Positions 1-6,119 of a DNA stretch of 64,000 nucleotides are shown piece after piece. Position 1 is the stretch's first letter. The number at the start of each line of letters is the position of its first letter. Source of the DNA: Vibrio navarrensis (GTDB taxonomy: Bacteria; Pseudomonadota; Gammaproteobacteria; Enterobacterales; Vibrionaceae); NCBI RefSeq assembly GCF_015767675.1, contig NZ_CP065217.1:3038001-3102000 (forward strand). Reading direction: 5' to 3'. Below the pieces are notes generated by a model, which saw only the letters and a program-made list of their open reading frames with translations, was not told the DNA's origin and did not search any database. A program made the translations under genes and the position numbers.

Positions 1-64
1 AAAAACCAGCATCCAAACAATAAAAGAACCAAGAGCAAGAAAGGAGGCAACAGGAATATTATAT

Positions 65-84
65 CCGTCATTCCGCAGCTAATT
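65..84. repeat. IS left terminal inverted repeat
   Basis: This 20-bp end begins CCGTCATTCCGC and is inverted relative to 1806-1825 with one mismatch at position 4. The outer end adjoins the TTATAT target duplication. Confidence 0.9.
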
Positions 85-195
85 CCAGAATTTAAATAGT
101 GTGATCTGGCGATCAGTTTTTCATAAAAACCACGACACCATCTTGACCGCGATCGACAGTTTTGATCTATTACTGCTATTTGACGGTCTCAAAAT

Positions 196-1806
196 ATGTC
201 TACCCATCCTGTTATTAAACGCTTAGATCACCTTGGTCTCATTGCCGCCTTTTGTCACGAAATTGGCCTGCCACGGATGATAGATGCCGTTATCCCAAAA
301 TATTCTGACCACAATGTTTCTCATGGTGACGCGGTATTGGCCATGCTCCTAAATGGACTTGGCTTTCATAGCAGAACACTGCACATGTTCTCGGACTTTT
401 TTAAGACCAAGCCTGTGTCTAAGCTACTCGCCAAAGACATTGAAGCACACCACCTTACTGATGATGTACTAGGCCGCACCTTAGATGCTCTATACGAAGC
501 CGATGTCTCAGCGCTCTATCAGGTTATTGCTGAGCGTGTTGTTGATAAACTGGGCTTGACGACGGATTCTGTTCATCTTGATATCACTAGCTTCCACGTT
601 GATGGTGAGTATGCACAAGATGAAAACACCAACGTCATTAAGCTTGTAAGAGGCTACAGTCGGGATCATAGGCCAGAGCTTAACCAAGTGGTGCTTGAAC
701 TCATCTGTGAAAACCAAGCAGGTATTCCTGTTTACATGCAAGCACTGAGTGGCAACACCAATGATGCCAAGGCATTCGCTGAAGTCACTAAAAGACACAT
801 ACATTGCCTAAAAGCCGCGCAAAATAGTCGTTACTTTATCGCTGATGCCGCCTTGTACACCGAAGAAAGCATCTCCTCGCTAGATGAGCAAAATCAAAAG
901 TTCATTACCCGTGTACCCATGACCATCAAGCTCGCAAAACAAGCACTGTTTGCGCTAGAGCCAGAGCAATTAATCGCTATTGATGATGGCTACTCAGGAT
1001 GTTGGATAGACTCGGATTACGGAAAGGTCAATCAACGTTGGTTGCTCGTTCACAGTGAACAGGCCACCAAGCGGGAAGAAATCACTTTCTTCAAGAACTT
1101 AGAGAAAAACATAGCAAAAGAAATCAAAGCGTTGGAAAAGCTAAGTAAAAAACCATTCGCTTGTGAAGTTGACGCAGAATTAGCGTTTAACGATTTCAAG
1201 AAACAATCTGACTTACTAGGGTTTGAACAAGGCACTCTCATCAAACTGCCGACTTACTCTCATTCGGGCCGCCCAAAGACAGATGAAGCACCGACAGGAT
1301 ACCAATACTTTATCGAAGCCGCTCCCTTCACCGACCTAGAAAAAGTAAAACTGGCTAAGCTCAAAGTAGGCATGTTTATCCTCGCGACAAATGACACCGA
1401 CAATGAAGAACTCACCATGACGGCTCTTCTAGCACATTACAAATCGCAACAAAAAGTCGAGCGCGGCTTCCGCTTTCTAAAAAGCCCTGAATTTTTAACC
1501 TCTTCCATCTTCTTGAAAAAGCCTGAACGCATTGAAGCGTTGCTAATGATAATGACGTTGAGCTTGCTTGTTTACGCCAGTTTAGAACACAAAATCAGAG
1601 AGCAACTCGCACAAACCGAAGCGTTCTTCCCAAGTATGGTAAAGAACAAGACGACCTCCAGACCGACGGCACGTTGGGTCTTCTTGCAATTCGAAGGCAT
1701 AGATACGTTAGAAATCAACGGCCAACGGTTCATCACTGGACTTCAAGAGCACCAAACACAACTACTCAAATTACTCGGTAGATTCTATGAGGTAGTTTAT
1801 TCCTAA
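196..1806 (+). CDS. IS1634-family transposase
   Basis: This 536-residue DDE transposase catalyses movement of the insertion sequence that carries it. Candidate catalytic acidic residues lie in LDITSF (about residue 129), IADAALYT (about 217) and QKVERGFRFLKSP (about 422). The last has the spacing of the YREK-type signature of the IS4 superfamily. The length is normal for the IS1634 family and no frameshift is seen. The gene fills nearly all of the element between the inverted repeats. It lies antisense to the membrane-protein gene it disrupts. Family assignment rests on motif pattern and overall organisation. Confidence 0.9.
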   Translation: MSTHPVIKRLDHLGLIAAFCHEIGLPRMIDAVIPKYSDHNVSHGDAVLAMLLNGLGFHSRTLHMFSDFFKTKPVSKLLAKDIEAHHLTDDVLGRTLDALYEADVSALYQVIAERVVDKLGLTTDSVHLDITSFHVDGEYAQDENTNVIKLVRGYSRDHRPELNQVVLELICENQAGIPVYMQALSGNTNDAKAFAEVTKRHIHCLKAAQNSRYFIADAALYTEESISSLDEQNQKFITRVPMTIKLAKQALFALEPEQLIAIDDGYSGCWIDSDYGKVNQRWLLVHSEQATKREEITFFKNLEKNIAKEIKALEKLSKKPFACEVDAELAFNDFKKQSDLLGFEQGTLIKLPTYSHSGRPKTDEAPTGYQYFIEAAPFTDLEKVKLAKLKVGMFILATNDTDNEELTMTALLAHYKSQQKVERGFRFLKSPEFLTSSIFLKKPERIEALLMIMTLSLLVYASLEHKIREQLAQTEAFFPSMVKNKTTSRPTARWVFLQFEGIDTLEINGQRFITGLQEHQTQLLKLLGRFYEVVYS

Positions 1807-1825
1807 ATTAGCTGCGGAATGTCGG
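1806..1825. repeat. IS right terminal inverted repeat
   Basis: Read on the minus strand it begins CCGACATTCCGC and matches the left end over 20 bp with one mismatch. It overlaps the last base of the transposase stop codon and is followed by the second TTATAT copy. Confidence 0.9.
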
Positions 1826-2021
1826 TTATATCCTACCACTTCAGCTTCATATTGGGACTTTAAGCTTACACCGATCGCACTGATAAAGGCAGAAACGATT
1901 AATAAACCAAAGTTTCTAACCTTCATTTCAAGGTCGTTAAAGTGTTGTTGAACATCAACTATTTTCTTCCATACTTCCACATTTAGCTTCAAATATTCAA
2001 GCTCAATGTCTTTTTCATCAC

Positions 2022-2894
2022 TCATGAATAAGCACCTTTAAACATTTGAAAATCAAATATCTCTAATAACTCGGAGAAACTATCTACGGTATATGTTGGT
2101 GGGATATGATGATAATTATCTTTAATTTTCTTTTCTCGTTCTACGTCTTCATCCGTCCAATGTGTAACAGCTCTCAACAACTCATAACCTTCAGCATTAT
2201 TTTCAAAATGAGCAGTACCATATCTCGCAAATACATCTGTAACACATGCCTGCTGAGCCATCTCAATGTCTTTCATTTCACTATCACCGATGTAAACACA
2301 TTCTTCTACATCAGCACCGAGGTCATTTATAATATCTAGTAATAACTTCGGGTTAGGCTTCGTCTCACCTTCAGGTGTGTGTCTTGGTTTGGTAAGTGAA
2401 AAACTGAACTTTGTTCCTGAGCCTAATTCCTCAGGAAGCTCATGGTCTGGTGGTGAGAACAAGTAATCAATGTAGTTATCCAAACCCAGCTTCTTCAATC
2501 GATATGAAGTGTAGTATGACTTAGACTCTGTATACGCAATAATTAGCACACCAATGCTTTTTAAAGCTTTAAGAGTGTCTTCTACTGTAGGATATAAACG
2601 CAGATGTTTTTTTCTTTCAGATCGGAATGCATGAATAGCTTCACCGAGCGCGTCATTGATCCCATCTTCAGAACCATACATATCAAGTAAAGACGGTAAA
2701 TTTTGAAGTAAGAAGGCATACTCTGCGGTGCCGTGTTCTTGATGAATTTTCTTAACTTCAGGCAGGATCACGTCACTACTTAATCCTGTAATCTCGTAGA
2801 CCTTGTCAAACATCGCCGAGTTACTAGCATACCAAATACTAAACCAGTCAAATAAAGTGTTGTCTAAATCGGTAATGAGTACAGTTTTTTTCAT
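2022..2894 (-). CDS. HAD-superfamily hydrolase, outer copy
   Basis: This 290-residue protein has haloacid dehalogenase motifs in order: DLDNT at the N terminus (nucleophile Asp9, acid/base Asp11), YTES as motif II, KPNP with the motif III lysine, and IGDSEMKD as motif IV. A cap domain probably occupies about residues 20-110. Such proteins are usually phosphatases or nucleotidases, and the substrate is unknown here. It is about 95% identical by eye to the copy at 21626-22498. Its stop overlaps the start of the membrane-protein gene (ATGA), so the two were translationally coupled before the IS insertion. It lies outside the left att repeat and probably belongs to an older neighbouring element. 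Confidence 0.85.
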   Translation of the reverse strand: MKKTVLITDLDNTLFDWFSIWYASNSAMFDKVYEITGLSSDVILPEVKKIHQEHGTAEYAFLLQNLPSLLDMYGSEDGINDALGEAIHAFRSERKKHLRLYPTVEDTLKALKSIGVLIIAYTESKSYYTSYRLKKLGLDNYIDYLFSPPDHELPEELGSGTKFSFSLTKPRHTPEGETKPNPKLLLDIINDLGADVEECVYIGDSEMKDIEMAQQACVTDVFARYGTAHFENNAEGYELLRAVTHWTDEDVEREKKIKDNYHHIPPTYTVDSFSELLEIFDFQMFKGAYS

Positions 2895-3176
2895 TTAACT
2901 ACTCTAATCTAAGTCGTGGGAATCAAGTATCCCAACAGGTTAACACTAGAGAGCACCCATTCAAAGGTAAGCCATTATCATTCACGACGGAAGTAACTAA
3001 GTAACACCAAATATCATACTTCCAAAACACTCAAAATGATAATTATGTAGATATCCCCAACGCGCTTACTACACACACCGCAAAACCTCTTATCTCAAAC
3101 CGACTTTTCGACTATCCATCAAAACGATCAGTTGTTCCACAAAGGCAAAACTAAAACCTCATAGCACCGTAAAGTC

Positions 3177-3195
3177 ACCATGGTCGTACCATGGT
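3177..3195. repeat. Paired ACCATGGT palindromes, outer copy
   Basis: Two self-complementary octamers ACCATGGT are separated by three bases (CGT). The same arrangement with a different spacer (ACG) occurs at 22780-22798, at the same distance from the other tRNA-derived repeat. A third related CCATGG lies downstream in both copies. Confidence 0.6.
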
Positions 3196-3436
3196 TCTTC
3201 TCGCTCGAAGCCCTTGGTAATACTGGCTTGCGAGATGTCAGCTTTTTGCATTTGTTGGATTTACTGGGATTCTCTTGCGCACAGAATCGTCATGTGATGA
3301 ACCATATATGGACCATGGGAGAAATTTTAAGGAGGATAAAGGAAGTCTATTGGAGCGAAAAAAGAGAAGACAACAGAAAAGGAAAACTGAGGTAAACACC
3401 TGAAAAGTAGAACATTTTCAAACACCTAAAACGACG

Positions 3437-3461
3437 AAAGGCCGCTATAAAAGCGACCTTT
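3437..3461 (-). terminator. Factor-independent terminator formerly downstream of tRNA-Leu
   Basis: Arms 3437-3446 and 3452-3461 pair on the minus strand with a 5-nt loop, followed by a T-rich tail. It lies just beyond the displaced tRNA 3' end, as a different terminator does at the intact tRNA (23021-23050). Confidence 0.7.
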
Positions 3462-3467
3462 CTATGT

Positions 3468-3524
3468 ATGGTACCGGTGGGCGGACTTGAACCGCCACTC
3501 CCGAAGGAAACGGATTTTGAATCC
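3468..3524 (-). repeat. Left attachment repeat: displaced 3' part of tRNA-Leu
   Basis: These 57 bp repeat 23061-23117 with a single mismatch (position 3477 versus 23070). They correspond to the tRNA-Leu 3' part from the anticodon loop to the CCA end. The similarity stops inside the anticodon arm, so this is a remnant and not a gene. An inverted repeat ATCAGC-aag-GCTGAT (3528-3542) lies immediately beyond and may be a recombinase site. The copy marks the left end of the 3.5-23.1 kb element. Confidence 0.9.
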
Positions 3525-3957
3525 AAAATCAGCAAGGCTGATCCGTGTACTAACAATCACTTAAAATCATTTCCACACCAGAATTCATGGTAACTTATCG
3601 GCATCAAATTCAAGAATTAACCTGCGCAATATAAACCATTATAACGATTGCGTTTGCACATAGTTCGCCAAGGAACCCTCAACGAACTACAGCTGAAATA
3701 GACGTTTCCATCAAGCCATATGAATCATAGTGTTACGAGATAATGGAAACGGATTTTGAATACAAAATCAGCAAGGCTGATCCGTGTATAAACAATCACT
3801 TAAAGTCATTTTCACACCAGAATCCATGGTAACTTATCGGCATGAAATGCACTGTTAGATAGCGCAAGAATAACCCCATCCAACCATCACGTTTGCCCAT
3901 AGTTCGCCAAGAAACTCTCAACGAACTACAGCTGAAATAGACGATTCCATCAATCCA
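3506..3957. repeat. Imperfect direct duplication at the left end of the element
   Basis: Segment 3506-3718 is repeated at 3745-3957 with an offset of 239 bp. Both copies start with the tRNA anticodon-arm sequence GGAAACGGATTTTGAAT, then ATCAGC-aag-GCTGAT, and both contain a conserved block around 3655-3715 and 3897-3955. The middle of the repeat is more divergent. No gene is seen in 3525-4120. Confidence 0.85.
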
Positions 3958-4120
3958 GAACTCGTCACACAAGCGGAATCCCACAAAAGACCGTAGCTGT
4001 TGTGAGATCATAGCATTAAGTTAGCCATTGGTATTATTAACACTCTCCCTTATAACAGATCTCCTTGCGTGTTCCTTCAAAATTAGTAAAAATCCCTTTT
4101 CTAAAACTGAGAAACGCGAA

Positions 4121-4894
4121 ATGAGTACAAAGAGAACCCAATCAGGCGAAACTACAAGTGATTTAATCCTATCATCACACACCGGAACAAATGACGATCT
4201 ATTTCCTAAAATACTCCAACTTTTTGTAAAAGAGGGGTCGACTATAGCTGATGTTACATACGGCAAAGGAGTATTTTGGAAAAAAGTAGATAAAACAAAA
4301 TATAACATCCACTTTTCCGATATTGATCCTAACGTTAAAGACCAAGATAAAGGAGTCGTTCCCAACATAGACTCCAGAGATCTACCATACGAAAACTCCT
4401 CCCTAGATGCTCTCGTATTTGATCCACCATACATGGAAGGATTCTACAGGAGAAGCGAGACTCATTTAGCAGGCTCATCAAGTCATAGCTCTTTCAGAGA
4501 AGCATACTCTAACGGCACAGCTACAAAACAAACAACTGAACTAAAATACCATGATCTTGTAGTCGATATGTATATGTCATCTGCTCTGGAGGCTCGACGA
4601 GTCCTTAAAGATAACGGTGTATATATCGTAAAATGCCAAGATGAAGTTAGTGCCAACAGACAAAAGCTCAGTCATGTTGAAATTATATACGGACTCGAAG
4701 GGTTGGGATTCTACTGTAAAGATCTCTACGTTTTAACAAGAAACAATAAACCAGTTGTGAGCAAGCTTAAAACTCAAGTTCACGCAAGGAAAAACCACTC
4801 CTACTTTCTTGTTTTTATTAAGAATGCAGGAAAAAAAGGATATTCTAACTGTAGTGACCTAGTAAGAAGCTACTGGGATAAAAAAACAGACTAA
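4121..4894 (+). CDS. DNA methyltransferase, probably N6-adenine
   Basis: The protein has about 257 residues from ATG 4121. A longer frame opens at TTG 4028, but its extra 31 residues look unrelated to a methyltransferase fold. An AdoMet-binding motif I-like segment (ADVTYGKGVFW) precedes the catalytic motif IV FDPPY, the order of gamma or related classes. DPPY is more typical of N6-adenine than N4-cytosine enzymes. The gene converges with the gene at 4965-5627, and a bidirectional terminator separates them. That neighbour looks like a nuclease, so the pair is probably a compact type II restriction-modification system carried as cargo. The target sequence cannot be read from the protein. Confidence 0.8.
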   Translation: MSTKRTQSGETTSDLILSSHTGTNDDLFPKILQLFVKEGSTIADVTYGKGVFWKKVDKTKYNIHFSDIDPNVKDQDKGVVPNIDSRDLPYENSSLDALVFDPPYMEGFYRRSETHLAGSSSHSSFREAYSNGTATKQTTELKYHDLVVDMYMSSALEARRVLKDNGVYIVKCQDEVSANRQKLSHVEIIYGLEGLGFYCKDLYVLTRNNKPVVSKLKTQVHARKNHSYFLVFIKNAGKKGYSNCSDLVRSYWDKKTD

Positions 4895-4899
4895 AAACG

Positions 4900-4937
4900 C
4901 CATTGTTCGGCAATTTAGATTTACTGTCGAACAATGG
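4900..4937. terminator. Bidirectional terminator between methyltransferase and nuclease genes
   Basis: Perfect 10-bp arms CCATTGTTCG (4900-4909) and CGAACAATGG (4928-4937) form a hairpin. T-rich tracts follow on both strands: 4948-4961 on plus, and the run before 4899 on minus. Confidence 0.8.
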
Positions 4938-4964
4938 TATTTACTAGTGATTTTTTTTCCATTG

Positions 4965-5627
4965 TTACTCTTCGTCGATTTCTTGACCTAAAGAATCGTC
5001 TAATAACTCTTCAATATCAGTAGTCCACTCTTCAGATAGGGGATACGTGATCACTTCAGTTGTCGCAAGCAAGTACTGTTGATCTTCCGTACTATATTTC
5101 TTAGAGGTTGTCAGTCGACAATCTCGATTTCTTTTATATGCAAAATCCCATTTACCCGTAAAAGGAAACAAAGGAACTGCGAGTATGTCATAGTCACCAC
5201 GTTTATAGTTCGTGGTTTCCACCACATTTCCATTCGGAAGAGTCACTGGTCGCTTGTCACTAGCGTCATTTTGTACATCTGCTGATAAACTACCTAGATT
5301 GTCATTCCAGCATATGCTATTGGTTTGAATAGATTTATTTTGTATTGTGTACCTTCTTCCATTAAAAACAAAGTCTCTATCAATCTTGTTATTCTCCCGA
5401 TCATGATCATCATGCTTTCTTACGTCATCGATTTCTTGATGAGGCTCAAGAACATGTTTCTCAAACATCTCCTCAGCAATATAACCTAGTATCATCCCTC
5501 TCAAACTTGGAGCTCGCTTTATAGCGTTAACTAAGTCTTCGGGCTCGACCTCATCAATGATATTGATAACGTTATCTCTAGCAGCAACAGCATCTTCATG
5601 ATCGTAATGCTTAAATTTTTTACCCAT
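4965..5627 (-). CDS. Putative type II restriction endonuclease
   Basis: This 220-residue protein has no family I can name with certainty. The middle part reads IDRDFVFNGRRYTIQNKS (about residues 82-99), compatible with a PD-(D/E)XK-like core in which the last position is NK. It is followed by GDYDILAV and a WDFAYKRNRDCRLT-type segment often seen after the core of restriction enzymes. It converges on the DNA methyltransferase gene at 4121-4894, which is the main reason for the call. Both C- and N-terminal parts are acidic. It could instead be another type of effector nuclease. Confidence 0.55.
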   Translation of the reverse strand: MGKKFKHYDHEDAVAARDNVINIIDEVEPEDLVNAIKRAPSLRGMILGYIAEEMFEKHVLEPHQEIDDVRKHDDHDRENNKIDRDFVFNGRRYTIQNKSIQTNSICWNDNLGSLSADVQNDASDKRPVTLPNGNVVETTNYKRGDYDILAVPLFPFTGKWDFAYKRNRDCRLTTSKKYSTEDQQYLLATTEVITYPLSEEWTTDIEELLDDSLGQEIDEE

Positions 5628-6119
5628 AAACTAGCCTAATTTTTATAGTGAGTTACTATAGTAGTGCAACAGCACCTTTAACTTCAATAACCCACTTTAA
5701 AACTTATTGTGATCAACTAGTTACAAATAACTTGAACTTTGAACTTATCGAATCAGGCATTTTCTTACACCCCGCACACAGTTAGACCAAATCGTTCACC
5801 ACTCACTATCAGGGTAATACCATATTAAATCGGGCCTCCTAGCGGAGTTATTTATATGTTTAGTTACACTCGATGAAAAACAGCACCGTTTTGAGAGTTC
5901 CCATACCCGGTATGGGTTTCTACTTTCATCAATTGCCCCACTCTCCATACCACACATCAAAATCTCAAAAATCATCGTTCTGCCCCTCCCACTTTCTACA
6001 TAACCTTTTAACTCACGCACCAAGCCAAGACGAAGCCACACTCATCAGCGGATGAGCTCTGTGGTATAAAGAGGGGCGCGTCACCCACCAACAATGCACT
6101 TGGTTATAAGAGAGCAACG
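5628..6119. other. Intergenic region upstream of the polymerase gene
   Basis: About 490 bp between the divergent nuclease and polymerase genes. It holds the palindrome at 5900-5916 and presumably both promoters. Short frames here have no support as genes. Confidence 0.5.
5900..5916. promoter_or_regulatory. Candidate operator upstream of the polymerase gene
   Basis: The 17-bp near-perfect dyad CCCATACCCGGTATGGG lies 204 bp before the polymerase start. It has the size and symmetry of a dimeric repressor site. Which protein would bind is unknown; the element's WYL-type regulator is one candidate. Confidence 0.4.

Larger units (their letters stand above)
65..1825 (+). mobile_element. Complete IS1634-like insertion sequence
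   Basis: The element is 1761 bp and has 20-bp terminal inverted repeats (65-84 and 1806-1825) that differ at one base. It is flanked by a 6-bp direct repeat TTATAT (59-64 and 1826-1831). The uninterrupted paralogous sequence near 21430 contains this hexamer once, which defines the insertion point exactly. The single gene inside (196-1806) encodes a DDE transposase, and its stop codon overlaps the right inverted repeat. Size, single long ORF and 5-6 bp target duplications fit the IS1634 family of the IS4 superfamily. The near-perfect repeats and intact ORF suggest a recent and possibly still active copy. Confidence 0.9.
1..2025 (-). pseudogene. Membrane protein gene of the HAD-linked cassette, interrupted by an IS and cut by the window edge
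   Basis: The gene reads on the minus strand from ATG at 2025. Its 5' part (1832-2025) encodes a soluble N-terminal helix and the first membrane segment. It then runs into the insertion sequence at 1825 and resumes at 58-1 before leaving the window. Across the IS the sequence matches the intact paralogue at 20979-21629 almost base for base, so the parent protein was about 216 residues with three predicted membrane segments. The start codon overlaps the stop of the upstream HAD hydrolase gene by four bases, as in the intact copy. The insertion removes more than half of the protein, so this copy is very probably non-functional. The function of the family is unknown to me. Confidence 0.85.
2895..3467. 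other. Conserved att-proximal noncoding region, outer copy
   Basis: About 570 bp with no convincing gene. It aligns over nearly its whole length with 22499-23060, next to the tRNA. Shared blocks include the stretch around 3004-3095, the ACCATGGT pair at 3177-3195 and the segment 3255-3310. A 71-codon reading frame (3180-3395) is present, and a 54-codon version of it exists in the other copy, but most base differences are not synonymous. Conservation next to both att copies suggests recombination arm sites, a small RNA or control DNA of the element. Confidence 0.6.

Noticed and set aside
3180..3395. 71-codon frame conserved in part near 22783
   Set aside because: The second copy stops earlier and most base changes are not synonymous. 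Conservation looks like that of noncoding DNA, so I describe the region but do not call a gene.
3468..3524. A second tRNA-Leu gene
   Set aside because: Only the 3' part is present. The sequence diverges within the anticodon arm, so no functional tRNA can be made.
5796..6041. Minus-strand frame upstream of the polymerase gene
   Set aside because: It covers the candidate operator and promoter region and has no start signal or family features.
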